From the NCBI RefSeq assembly GCF_000177235.2, contig NC_014829.1, positions 2,728,001 to 2,792,000 of the forward strand: DNA of 64,000 nt, read 5' to 3'. This document shows, in pieces, positions 13,477 through 21,920 of the stretch. The position numbers were made by a program, and so were the translations under genes. The notes under the pieces are model-generated. The model searched no databases. It had not been told where the DNA came from and was given only the letters and a program-made list of their open reading frames with translations. Source of the DNA: Evansella cellulosilytica DSM 2522. Its GTDB lineage: Bacteria; Bacillota; Bacilli; Bacillales; Salisediminibacteriaceae. The stretch's first letter is position 1. Each line of letters begins with the position of its first letter.

Positions 13477-13529
13477 ATAGGACTAGGTACTAATAGTAGT
13501 ATATAGTTGAAATGGGACTATTTCAACTA
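13477..13529 (-). promoter_or_regulatory. fapR operon promoter with FapR operator
   Basis: On the minus strand: TTGAAA (13521-13526), 17-base spacer, TATACT (13498-13503). The sequence ATTAGTACCTAGTCCTAT (13477-13494) begins 3 bases after the -10 and covers the transcription start. It matches the FapR palindrome TTAGTACCTRRTACTAA that I know from B. subtilis, with one change in the second half-site. A further perfect 10-bp inverted repeat TAGTTGAAAT / ATTTCAACTA (13504-13529) covers the -35 and spacer. Confidence 0.85.
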
Positions 13530-13538
13530 ATAATATTT

Positions 13539-15575
13539 TTAATCTAGTTTCTCCTCTGTAAAACTGGTTTGCTTTTTCAAGTAGTCTCTCAGTAAAGCAT
13601 AATCTTCCCCGTCCCAAAAAGCTTTTGATTGAACTAATTTTACTGCATCTTGTCTAGCTACTTCTAACACTTTAAAGTCCTCTACAATATCTGCTACTTT
13701 GAATTTTGGTAACCCAGATTGTTTCGAACCAAAAAAGTCTCCTGGCCCTCTTAATTCAAGGTCCCTTTCGGACAATTCAAAACCGTTGTTTGTATCAACC
13801 ATAATTTGCATTCTCTCTTTTCCCATATCCGATTTCGGATCAGCAAGTAATATACAATAAGATTGCTCTTTTCCTCTCCCTACACGCCCACGTAACTGAT
13901 GTAGCTGTGCGAGACCAAACCTTTCTGCATCATAAATAACCATAAGTGTTGCATTTGGTACATTTACCCCTACCTCTACAACAGTAGTCGAAACGAGAAC
14001 GGATACTTTATTACGAGCAAACTCATTCATCACTGATTCTTTTTCATCAGATGATAGTCGTCCATGCATAAGACCTATTTTATACTGTGGCAGTGCTTGA
14101 GAGAGTTGCAAATGTACATCTATTGCATTTTGGACGTCTAACTTTTCAGATTCTTCAATGAGAGGACAGATGACATATGCTTGTTTGCCAACATTTAATT
14201 GCTTGTCCATAAATTGTATGATACGAGGAAGCATATCATGCTTCACCCATCTCGTATCTACAGGAAGCCTTCCTTTTGGCATCTCATCTATCACGGAAAC
14301 GTCCATGTCACCGAACGCTGAAATGGCTAATGTGCGTGGTATCGGTGTTGCAGTCATAAATAAAACATCTGGACGAATGCCTTTTTTTCTTAATATTCTT
14401 CGTTGCTCGACACCGAACCGATGTTGCTCATCAGTAATAACTAGGCCTAAGTTTTTAAAGTCTACCCCTTCTTGTATAAGCGCATGCGTTCCTAAAATAA
14501 TATCAATTTTCCCTTCTCTTAGTTCCTCTAATATTGCCCTACGTTCTTTCACTTTAGTAGAACCTGTTAATAATTGCACTTTTATTCCGAAAGGCTCGAG
14601 TAAATCAACTAGTGACTCCTTATGCTGTTCTGCCAAAATCTCTGTAGGAACCATCAAAGCGCCTTGTAATCCAGCTTGAATCACTGCAAATAAAGCACAA
14701 GCAGCAACTACCGTTTTCCCTGATCCTACATCACCTTGAAGTAGTCGGTTCATCCGATACTCACTTTGAAGATCTTTTAATATCTCGTCGATCACTCTTA
14801 ATTGTGCATTAGTTAAAGGAAACGGTAGCTTTGTTTTAAATTCCTCAATGACATTTTGTGAAAAAAATTTTTTTTGTCCTTGAACAGCTTCTCGTTCTTT
14901 CTTTCGAAACAATTGCATTTTTAACTGAAATAGCAAAAATTCTTCATAAATCATTCTTCTTTTAGCTTGTTTCAATTTTTCTATAGACGTAGGGAAATGA
15001 AGCTGGTGAATGGTCTCCGCACGCCCCATTAACCGGTAAGAAGTTAAAAGCTGAGAAGGTAATATTTCTTCCATTTGACCTTCAAATTGGGTAAAAGCTT
15101 GTTGAATGATTTTTCTTAATGCTGTAATTTTTAGGTTCCCTCTAATAGAATAAACAGGTTCTAAGCCTTCGTTAACGTTATTTTCTGTAGTTTTTAATGT
15201 TCCACCAGATAACATCAACCTATGCCGATCAAATTTACCACTTAAAGTAATAACCTCACCTAATGAAATCTGTCTTTTTAAATACGGTTGGTTAAAAAAC
15301 ACAGCCTGCAGTAAGAGACCGTCCACGAGAACGCGAACGGTCAAGCGAGATTTATTTTTACCGTAAAAGCGTAATAACGGTTCACTGTGTACTGTTCCTC
15401 TGACTGTTATTCTTTCCTCATGCTCCGCTTCTGTAACACGCCTTACTGCATGATCTTCGTACCTAAATGGAAGATGTTCAATTAACTGTTGAACTGTCTC
15501 TATCCCCATATTCTCTAATTGTTCCACCATCCGTGGGCCAACGCCATGAATTTTAGACACGGGTTGATTCATCAT
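13539..15575 (-). CDS. recG: ATP-dependent DNA helicase RecG
   Basis: Branch-migration helicase that remodels Holliday junctions and stalled forks. It has 678 residues. An N-terminal helix-hairpin and OB wedge domain (about 1-170) is followed by SF2 motor domains with Walker A GDVGSGKT at 281-288, DEQH at 382-385, motif III TATPIPRT and motif VI HQLRGRVGRG. I take the ATG at 15575 (or 15572), with AGGTGTGAT upstream. It follows sdaAA by 8 bases. Its stop lies just before the fapR promoter. Confidence 0.97.
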   Translation of the reverse strand: MMNQPVSKIHGVGPRMVEQLENMGIETVQQLIEHLPFRYEDHAVRRVTEAEHEERITVRGTVHSEPLLRFYGKNKSRLTVRVLVDGLLLQAVFFNQPYLKRQISLGEVITLSGKFDRHRLMLSGGTLKTTENNVNEGLEPVYSIRGNLKITALRKIIQQAFTQFEGQMEEILPSQLLTSYRLMGRAETIHQLHFPTSIEKLKQAKRRMIYEEFLLFQLKMQLFRKKEREAVQGQKKFFSQNVIEEFKTKLPFPLTNAQLRVIDEILKDLQSEYRMNRLLQGDVGSGKTVVAACALFAVIQAGLQGALMVPTEILAEQHKESLVDLLEPFGIKVQLLTGSTKVKERRAILEELREGKIDIILGTHALIQEGVDFKNLGLVITDEQHRFGVEQRRILRKKGIRPDVLFMTATPIPRTLAISAFGDMDVSVIDEMPKGRLPVDTRWVKHDMLPRIIQFMDKQLNVGKQAYVICPLIEESEKLDVQNAIDVHLQLSQALPQYKIGLMHGRLSSDEKESVMNEFARNKVSVLVSTTVVEVGVNVPNATLMVIYDAERFGLAQLHQLRGRVGRGKEQSYCILLADPKSDMGKERMQIMVDTNNGFELSERDLELRGPGDFFGSKQSGLPKFKVADIVEDFKVLEVARQDAVKLVQSKAFWDGEDYALLRDYLKKQTSFTEEKLD

Positions 15576-15583
15576 TATCACAC

Positions 15584-16471
15584 CTACACCTTTTTTGTTG
15601 AAAAACCGAAAATTTCTTCTTGGTATCTCCGACCTGTTGGCGTTGCTGCTAAACCACCTTCTGCAGTCTCCTTCAGTGCAGATGGCATCGCTTCTCCAAT
15701 TCTATACATCGCGTCAATTACTTCATCGCAAGGTATTCGACTCGTAATACCTGCTAATGCTAGGTCAGCTGACACGATTGCATTTGATGCACCTGCTGCA
15801 TTTCTCTTTACACAAGGAACCTCTACGAGTCCAGCTACGGGGTCACAAACAAGACCTAACATATTCTTTAAAGAAATGGCCATTGCTTCTGCACTTTGTT
15901 GCGGTGTTCCTCCAGCCATTTCTACAACAGCTGCAGCTGCCATTCCTGTTGCAGATCCTACTTCTGCTTGACAACCACCAGCCGCACCAGAAATAGAAGC
16001 ATTATTTGCAACAACAAATCCAAATGCACCACTTGTAAATAAAAATCGAATCATTTGTTCTCTCGTAGGCTTTAGCTTTTCTTTCACTGCAAATAAAACA
16101 CCAGGAACTACACCTGCAGAACCAGCAGTTGGTGTAGCACAAATAGTTCCCATTGCAGCATTGACTTCATTTGTAGCCATCGCCTTTGCAACAGCATCTA
16201 ATAGAAGGGGGCCTGCTAGCGTTTCGTTTGACTGAATGTATTCATAAAGCTTTTTTCCATCTCCACCAGTTAAGCCTGATACCGATTGAACTTGTTCTGT
16301 GATGCCCCTATGCACAGCTTTCTCCATAACGGATAAATTCTTATCCATCTGGGAGAAAACATCATTCCTCGATCGGTCATATTGCTCCATTTCTTGCCTT
16401 ATCATTATTTCTGAAATACTAATATTTTCAGCTTCCGCTAAAGATACTAATTCTTTAACATTACGAAACAT
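15584..16471 (-). CDS. sdaAA: L-serine dehydratase, iron-sulfur alpha subunit
   Basis: With SdaAB, deaminates L-serine to pyruvate and ammonia through a [4Fe-4S] cluster. It has 295 residues. The conserved cysteine regions GTICATPTAGSAG, GGCQAEVGSA and CDPVAGLVEVPC provide the expected cluster ligands. The strong SD TAGGAGGAGA precedes the ATG. It lies 29 bases after sdaAB and 8 bases before recG, in the same order as in B. subtilis. Confidence 0.95.
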   Translation of the reverse strand: MFRNVKELVSLAEAENISISEIMIRQEMEQYDRSRNDVFSQMDKNLSVMEKAVHRGITEQVQSVSGLTGGDGKKLYEYIQSNETLAGPLLLDAVAKAMATNEVNAAMGTICATPTAGSAGVVPGVLFAVKEKLKPTREQMIRFLFTSGAFGFVVANNASISGAAGGCQAEVGSATGMAAAAVVEMAGGTPQQSAEAMAISLKNMLGLVCDPVAGLVEVPCVKRNAAGASNAIVSADLALAGITSRIPCDEVIDAMYRIGEAMPSALKETAEGGLAATPTGRRYQEEIFGFSTKKV

Positions 16472-16500
16472 AGCTGTCTCCTCCTAGGTGCCTTTTCAAA

Positions 16501-17163
16501 TCACTCATGAATTTTTGTAACTTTACTTACATGGTCCAAAGTTTCTACTTCCTTTAAAATTACTTCGCTCACATTTTGGTCTATCTCTATCACCATTAAC
16601 GCTTCCTTACCTACTTCTTTACGCGATACTTCCATATGACCAATATTTATTTCGTGTTTTGCTAAGAGTGTAGATACAGACGCAATAGCACCAAAACGAT
16701 CGTTATGAACGACTAAAATTGCTGGATGGTTTCCGCTTAAACGTAGTTTAAAGCCATTTAACTCTTTTATTTCTACTTTTCCACCACCTATAGAAACCCC
16801 TACTAGTTCCATTTCGTCACTATTATTTCCTAATCTAACTTTCACTGTATTTGGATGATCAAGTTGAGCGTCCTCTTCATGAAAGGTAAAAGCTAAACCA
16901 CGTTGATCTGCAATTTCTTTTGCTTCTGTAATTCGATTATCAAATGTATCAAAACCTAAAACACCACCAATGAGCGCTACATCTGTGCCGTGCCCTTGAT
17001 ATGTTTTTGCAAACGAACCGTATAAATGAAAACTTACCCATGTTGGTTCCATTTGAAAAAGCTGCCTTGCAACTAGTCCAATTCTTGCTGCTCCAGCTGT
17101 ATGTGAACTTGATGGTCCAACCATGATTGGGCCGATAATATCGAAAACACTTCTATATTTCAT
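16501..17163 (-). CDS. sdaAB: L-serine dehydratase, beta subunit
   Basis: Second subunit of the two-component iron-sulfur serine dehydratase. It has 220 residues. The N-terminal part has SVFDIIGPIMVGPSSSHTAG, typical of the beta domain. A C-terminal ACT domain (about 148-220, PAILVVHNDRFGAIASVSTLL) suggests amino-acid sensing or subunit contact. It is preceded by the SD AGAGGAGG and followed directly by sdaAA. A 460-base non-coding gap separates it from the DegV-like gene upstream, so it may have its own promoter. Confidence 0.95.
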   Translation of the reverse strand: MKYRSVFDIIGPIMVGPSSSHTAGAARIGLVARQLFQMEPTWVSFHLYGSFAKTYQGHGTDVALIGGVLGFDTFDNRITEAKEIADQRGLAFTFHEEDAQLDHPNTVKVRLGNNSDEMELVGVSIGGGKVEIKELNGFKLRLSGNHPAILVVHNDRFGAIASVSTLLAKHEINIGHMEVSRKEVGKEALMVIEIDQNVSEVILKEVETLDHVSKVTKIHE

Positions 17164-17298
17164 AGTAGCCTCCTCTAGATGCCTCGTCTTTATGTCACTT
17201 CTATCTATATAGTATCAAAATTATATTAACTAAGCTACGAAACTAGCACTTTTTGAACAATTGTACGAGTAAATTTCCACTACAACATTTTTTAGAAT

Positions 17299-17435
17299 GG
17301 CTACGTTAAATTATGTTGTTTGTTTTCACTTCAGGAGGCTCAATTGTAGTGGGCTATGCTTTGAGGGACTAAAAAAATAAACATCGAAGTGCACTTAAAA
17401 AGTGGTGTCCTCAAATATCGCCCTTTTTCAGTGCC
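17299..17435. repeat. Fragments of dispersed intergenic repeats
   Basis: The 460-base gap between sdaAB and the DegV-like gene holds no gene. GGCTACGTTAAATTATGTTG through CTTCAGGAGGCTC (about 17299-17342) matches the start of the element at 34540. A hairpin at 17391-17434 (GCACTTAAAAAG ... CTTTTTCAGTGC) belongs to the CACTGAAAAAGTG family also seen near 21710, 34781 and 38270. Confidence 0.6.
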
Positions 17436-17555
17436 CTTAAATCTGGAACTTTTTCGTCCCTATAACCGACCGATGTGATCTTCAAATAATACTATTTCCG
17501 CCGGTGTCTCACACCTTTTGTGAAAATCAACGTTACCTTATATCAGATCCTATAG

Positions 17556-17599
17556 AAAAAAATATCACTACAGGAAGGGCTCCTATAGTGATATTTTTT
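17556..17599. terminator. Terminator after the DegV-like gene
   Basis: Stem AAAAATATCACTACAGGA / TCCTATAGTGATATTTTT with a short loop and T runs on both sides, 24 bases after the minus-strand stop at 17624. It could act in both directions. Confidence 0.88.
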
Positions 17600-17623
17600 A
17601 TTATATATGTTTCCAAGTAATAT

Positions 17624-18478
17624 TTATACTTTGGTAAACGTGATAGCTATCGTTCCAGGACCTACATGCGTTCCAATAACAGGGCCTATATTGGTGATAA
17701 CTGTATCTTTAACATTGAAGTGTTCTTTTAATTTGCTCATAAGTTGTTCTGCTTCAGATACCGCATTGGCGTGAGATATACCAATATTTACAGCAGATTG
17801 CCCATAGCGATTTGTGAACTCATCAATAATTTTTGCCGTCGCCTTCTTTTGTCCCCTAACCTTATCATGAGGGTACACTTCCCCCTCTTCAGTCAGTGAT
17901 AATATAGGCTTTATTTTTAATAAGGACCCTAACACAGCTGAAGCCTTTCCAATTCTTCCATTTTTCTCAAGATACTCTAAAGTATCTACCATAAAGAATA
18001 CTGTAGTATCTTGTAACAGTTCATCTATTCGAGCAAGACATTCCTCTTTAGATGCACCGTTGTTAGCTAGTTTTGCAACTTCAACTACAATAATCCCTAT
18101 TGCATAGGAAGCTCTTTTTGAATCGATTACTGTTACAGGGATCTCATCACCAAGTGTCTGAGATGCAATATAAGCTGATTGAAATGTTCCACTTAGTTTA
18201 GAAGATAAGTGAATAGAAATAATGTCCGATTGCTTGTCTTCCTCGTGAATGCGACGATATTCCGTTTCAAATTGATGTGGCGTTGGCTGAGATGTTGTAG
18301 GAATTTGTTCAGCTTCCTTTAATTTTTTGTAAAATTGATCGGAATTTAAATTTACTCCATCCTCAAATGTCTCTTCACCAAAATGAACCTTTAGTGGAAC
18401 TACTGATATGTTCAAACTTTCTTGAAGATCCTTAGGAATATCTGCAGTGGAATCGGCAACGATACGAACTTTCCCCAT
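17624..18478 (-). CDS. DegV-family fatty-acid-binding protein, FakB-like
   Basis: DegV fold protein that binds a fatty acid and presents it to FakA for phosphorylation. It has 284 residues. Family landmarks are IVADSTADIP near the N-terminus, PTTSQPTP, IHLSSKLSGTFQSA and the C-terminal HVGPGTIAITF. The start at 18478 (MGKVRIVADS) is fixed by AGGAGGTG 7 bases upstream; a longer frame begins inside the fakA stop region and lacks an SD. It follows fakA by 27 bases, so the pair probably forms one fatty acid kinase unit. Which fatty acid it prefers cannot be told from sequence. Confidence 0.88.
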   Translation of the reverse strand: MGKVRIVADSTADIPKDLQESLNISVVPLKVHFGEETFEDGVNLNSDQFYKKLKEAEQIPTTSQPTPHQFETEYRRIHEEDKQSDIISIHLSSKLSGTFQSAYIASQTLGDEIPVTVIDSKRASYAIGIIVVEVAKLANNGASKEECLARIDELLQDTTVFFMVDTLEYLEKNGRIGKASAVLGSLLKIKPILSLTEEGEVYPHDKVRGQKKATAKIIDEFTNRYGQSAVNIGISHANAVSEAEQLMSKLKEHFNVKDTVITNIGPVIGTHVGPGTIAITFTKV

Positions 18479-18505
18479 CAAAAACACCTCCTCATATTTA
18501 GCCAC

Positions 18506-20185
18506 TTACTCCACTGAAATGATGTAGGAATATAGTGGTTGATTACCTTTATGCACCTCGACTTCAACATCCTCAAATGCCTGCTCTAAGTAAGCTACAA
18601 TTTTTTCTGTGTCTTCTTCGGAACGGTCTTCTCCATAAATGATTGTGACTATCTCACTATTTTCATCAACCATTTTGTTTAACAGTTCTTTGGCTACTTC
18701 ATGTACATCAGGTAAGGTAGACACAATGTCTTTCTCATATATACCCATGAAATCACCTTTTTTTATTTGAACACCATTCAAACTAGTGTCTCGTACCGCA
18801 TAAGTAACTTCCCCTGTTTTAATACCACTTAAAGCGTCTTGCATTACTGATTTATTAGAATCTAAAGTATCTACAGGGTTAAATGCCAATAATGCTCCAA
18901 GTCCTTGAGGAACGGATTTAGAAGGAACAACAACAACATCTAGGTCAGAAACTGATGCTGCCTGCTCTGCAGCCATAATAATATTACTGTTATTAGGTAG
19001 CAATATAATTTTATCTGCATTTGCTTCCTCAATAGCTTTAACAAAGTCCTCGGTAGATGGGTTCATCGTTTGTCCACCTTCGATTACTTTTTTTGCACCA
19101 AGTCCTTTAAATAAATCAGCAATACCTTGTCCCATTGCAACTGTTACAATAGCATATTCTGTTCGCTTATCTTTTTCCTTAGAAACAGGTGCGTTTCCGA
19201 TTGGTTCATTTGCTAAAATGGAAGTGTGCTGTTCTCGCATATTTTCAATTTTTACATTGACAAGCGCACCAAACTTTTGTGCCGCCGATATGACATTACC
19301 TGGATATTCAGCATGGATATGTATCTTTAGTAAATCTTCATCAGAGACGACGAGTAATGAATCACCATACTGGCTCAACTCTTCACGGAACCCTTGCTCT
19401 GTAAATGGGTTCTCTTCAACCTTATCCTGTTCAAACTTGACCATTACTTCTGTGCAATAACCAAATTCAATATCTTCTGTTGATAAATGACTCTGAGCAG
19501 ATTGGTGATGCTCAACTTGAACAAGCTCTGACATGCTCGGTGCTTGTTGAATGAGATCAACTACCTTCTCCCCTTTTAGAACTGCAAGAAATCCTTCATA
19601 TATTGTCACTAGTCCTTGCCCGCCGGAATCGACTACACCTACTTCTTTTAGAACCGGTAAAAGGTCTGGTGTTCTTTTTAGAGATGCTTTCGATTCTTTC
19701 ACAACAGTTTCCATTAATGCTATTGCATCATCACTCTTTTTTGCAAATTCAACTGCCTGTTTAGCGGCATCCTTTGCTACCGTAAGAATCGTTCCTTCTA
19801 CAGGCTTCATGACAGCTTTATACGCCATGTCTACACCATACTCTAAAGCCTTACTTAAATCTTTAGCTGTTATTTCTTCTTTACCCTCTACAGATTTAGA
19901 GAAGCCACGGAATAGCTGAGAAAGAATAACCCCAGAATTTCCACGTGCACCCATGAGTAGCCCTTTCGCAAAAGCTCCAGCAACTTTTCCTACATGATCT
20001 GTACTATTTCCTTTTACTTCTTTTACACCAGAAGTGATAGTTAAGTTCATATTTGTCCCTGTATCACCATCTGGAACTGGGAATACGTTTAATGCATCAA
20101 TGGTTTTAGCATTGTTGGATAGATTGTTAGCACCCTCAATTAACATATGTGCAAACATTTCTCCTTCAATTCTCTTGATCGTCAC
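18506..20185 (-). CDS. fakA: Fatty acid kinase subunit FakA (YloV family)
   Basis: ATP-binding catalytic subunit that phosphorylates FakB-bound fatty acids to acyl-phosphates, which enter phospholipid synthesis through PlsX/PlsY. It has 559 residues. The N-terminal DhaL-like kinase domain carries FPVPDGDTGTNM (about 32-43) and GARGNSGVILSQ. The middle and C-terminal regions match the YloV family. It lies 17 bases after yloU. Its location one operon upstream of plsX and fabD fits a role in lipid supply. Confidence 0.93.
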   Translation of the reverse strand: MTIKRIEGEMFAHMLIEGANNLSNNAKTIDALNVFPVPDGDTGTNMNLTITSGVKEVKGNSTDHVGKVAGAFAKGLLMGARGNSGVILSQLFRGFSKSVEGKEEITAKDLSKALEYGVDMAYKAVMKPVEGTILTVAKDAAKQAVEFAKKSDDAIALMETVVKESKASLKRTPDLLPVLKEVGVVDSGGQGLVTIYEGFLAVLKGEKVVDLIQQAPSMSELVQVEHHQSAQSHLSTEDIEFGYCTEVMVKFEQDKVEENPFTEQGFREELSQYGDSLLVVSDEDLLKIHIHAEYPGNVISAAQKFGALVNVKIENMREQHTSILANEPIGNAPVSKEKDKRTEYAIVTVAMGQGIADLFKGLGAKKVIEGGQTMNPSTEDFVKAIEEANADKIILLPNNSNIIMAAEQAASVSDLDVVVVPSKSVPQGLGALLAFNPVDTLDSNKSVMQDALSGIKTGEVTYAVRDTSLNGVQIKKGDFMGIYEKDIVSTLPDVHEVAKELLNKMVDENSEIVTIIYGEDRSEEDTEKIVAYLEQAFEDVEVEVHKGNQPLYSYIISVE

Positions 20186-20202
20186 GAATGTTCCTCCTTA
20201 CA

Positions 20203-20568
20203 CTATGGGTTAGTTACGCGTACACCTTGTACAAAAATATTTACTGAATCAACTTGTAAGCCTAACATTTGTTCTAATTGATATTTCACCTTCGATTGGA
20301 CGTTGTGAGCAATTTCAGAAATTTTAGTTCCATAGCTAACAATAATATACATATCAATATGAATTTCTTCGTCATTTAATTCACGAATCACTACGCCTCT
20401 ACCTAAGTTTTCCTTCCCCAAGAGGTCAGTGATACCGTCCTTCAATTGTTTTTGGGAAGCCATTCCTACTATACCATAGCAGTCAATAGCTGCTCCTCCT
20501 GCAATAACGGCAACCACTTCTTTTGAAACGTCAATTTTTCCATAATTCGTTTTCATTTCGATGGTCAT
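20203..20568 (-). CDS. yloU: Asp23/Gls24 family envelope-stress protein YloU
   Basis: Member of the Asp23 (DUF322) family, often encoded before fakA in Firmicutes; the precise role is unknown. It has 121 residues with the family core VAVIAGGAAIDCYGIVGMA, HIDMYIIVSYG and a C-terminal VNIFVQGVRV. The SD AAAGGAGGC supports the ATG at 20568. It is divergent from rpmB, with 316 bases between the starts that must hold promoters for both. Confidence 0.93.
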   Translation of the reverse strand: MTIEMKTNYGKIDVSKEVVAVIAGGAAIDCYGIVGMASQKQLKDGITDLLGKENLGRGVVIRELNDEEIHIDMYIIVSYGTKISEIAHNVQSKVKYQLEQMLGLQVDSVNIFVQGVRVTNP

Positions 20569-20785
20569 GCAAATGCCTCCTTTGGGTTTTACCTTATAAC
20601 TATGGCTATTTTACTATAAACATCATTAATTTTAAAGAAGTTACAAATAAGTACTATTATTTACTTTACGTATTGTCATTATTGAAAATAACTTTAGCCA
20701 TAGGAATAACACGTATCTATCATTATTACAACGTAACTTTATAAACATGTCAAGGGAATTTCCTTGAAAGATTAGATAAATTAAC

Positions 20786-20814
20786 TTGAAATCTCTTCTA
20801 CGTTATGCTAAGAT
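20786..20814 (+). promoter_or_regulatory. rpmB promoter
   Basis: TTGAAA (20786-20791), 17-base spacer and TAAGAT (20809-20814), about 70 bases before the rpmB start. The rest of the 316-base yloU-rpmB gap shows no gene. Confidence 0.65.
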
Positions 20815-20884
20815 TACGTAGTGTTTTTTATTCATCATCGAATAAAACGGTTTACTTCTCGGGATGTGTGAAGGAGGGAAAATT

Positions 20885-21073
20885 ATGTCACGTAAGTGTG
20901 TTATTACTGGTAAAGGACCACGTTCTGGTAACAAACGTTCTCATGCATTAAATGCTACTAAACGTCGCTGGGGTGCTAACGTACAAAAAGTACGTATTAT
21001 GGTTGACGGCAAGCCGAAGCGCGTATACGTATCTGCAAGAGCTTTAAAATCAGGTAAAGTAGAACGTGTATAA
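20885..21073 (+). CDS. rpmB: Large ribosomal subunit protein bL28
   Basis: Ribosomal protein of 62 residues, basic, with the family opening [16 protein letters not shown] and the central [11 protein letters not shown]. Only the first cysteine of the zinc-type CxxC pair is present (RKCVITG), so it is probably a zinc-independent paralogue. The SD AAGGAGGG 6 bases before 20885 sets the start; an earlier ATG at 20864 is not used. It is plus-strand, opposite to the surrounding operons, as in other Bacilli. Confidence 0.96.
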   Translation: MSRKCVITGKGPRSGNKRSHALNATKRRWGANVQKVRIMVDGKPKRVYVSARALKSGKVERV

Positions 21074-21133
21074 TTGAAATGACATTAAATTGGGATTACT
21101 ATTCCTTATTTATTTTTGAATAGTAGTTGTACT

Positions 21134-21166
21134 AAAAAACGGCGCTTACCGCGCCGTTTTTTTCCT
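21134..21166 (+). terminator. Terminator of rpmB
   Basis: Stem AAAACGGCGC / GCGCCGTTTT with a 5-base loop and a long T tract. The A run on the other side makes it usable from both strands, so it may also end the spoVM transcript. Confidence 0.92.
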
Positions 21167-21279
21167 TTTTTTGAAAAAATTATGGCTACTCACCAAGAAT
21201 TCTTGGCGAAAGCCTAATAATAGCTCCTTGCTCAAAAACTTAAGAGAACAAGTGTAAAATAAATCCCTCTTATATGATA

Positions 21280-21360
21280 CTAGCTCTTTTTAAATGCGCC
21301 TAAACACGCTTTTACAAAGCCTCCGATGAACTTAGGTAGTTTAATCGTATAAAACTTCAT
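21280..21360 (-). CDS. spoVM: Stage V sporulation protein SpoVM
   Basis: A 26-residue amphipathic peptide that recognises the convex forespore membrane, recruits SpoIVA for coat assembly and is needed for spore cortex formation. The translation begins MKFYTIKLPKF and continues IGGFVKACLGAFKKS, matching B. subtilis SpoVM closely, including the key Pro9. The strong SD GAGGAGGGGG lies just upstream. Its place between rpe and rpmB is the Bacillus position. thiN, which usually lies next to it, is absent. Expression in the mother cell under SigE is known for the family; I could not pick out a convincing SigE promoter. Confidence 0.93.
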   Translation of the reverse strand: MKFYTIKLPKFIGGFVKACLGAFKKS

Positions 21361-21681
21361 TTTTCCCCCTCCTCGAATGAGCTGCCCTGCGAGTTTTAAG
21401 GACATGATGAGTTTAACGTGCATCGTTATTATCCATTATATTCATGCAGATAAAAATAGTACCTATTTTCTATAGAAATCCTTTTATATTTTTAAAATAA
21501 TTATATAAATGTTTTTTAGTAACTTTTTACCGCATGTAATTCCTCTTTCAATTTAGTCTATTCCCTATATCATTTAATGTGAAAAAACCGTTTCGACTTT
21601 CTTAAAGTCTTAACAATAACGCTACTGACTGTTATATATTTTTTCTCGTAACTCTATAAAGCACAACAACTCAGCCTCAGA
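21361..21681. other. Non-coding gap upstream of spoVM
   Basis: About 320 bases, AT-rich. No reading frame with an SD, no RNA gene and no strong hairpin was seen. It should contain the spoVM promoter. Confidence 0.5.
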
Positions 21682-21750
21682 GGCCACTGAAAAAGTGGTG
21701 TTCTTTAAAGGCACTGAAAAAGTGGCGTTCTTTCACTTTTTAAGTGCCCT
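21682..21750. repeat. CACTGAAAAAGTG repeat, two tandem copies
   Basis: Two direct copies of about 28 bases (GGCCACTGAAAAAGTGGTGT... at 21682 and GGCACTGAAAAAGTGGCGT... at 21710), the second closed by CACTTTTTAAGTGCC to form a 15-bp hairpin. The same motif recurs near 17391, 34781 and 38269. Confidence 0.75.
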
Positions 21751-21850
21751 CAAGTAAACTAGGCTAACTAAACAGATACAGGAAACATAGAGCGTGTAGG
21801 CGATTCAATGTGCACTAAAAGAAGGAAGACAAGTTTAGAGTAGAAAGTAC

Positions 21851-21899
21851 AAAAAAGGATGAAGAAAAAGTATTTGAATTTTTCTTCACCCTTTTTATT
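21851..21899. terminator. Terminator of rpe
   Basis: Long AT-rich stem AAAAAAGGATGAAGAAAAA / TTTTTCTTCACCCTTTTT with T runs at both ends, 22 bases after the rpe stop. Confidence 0.88.
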
Positions 21900-21920
21900 A
21901 TTTCATTTAGTGAGAACGGA

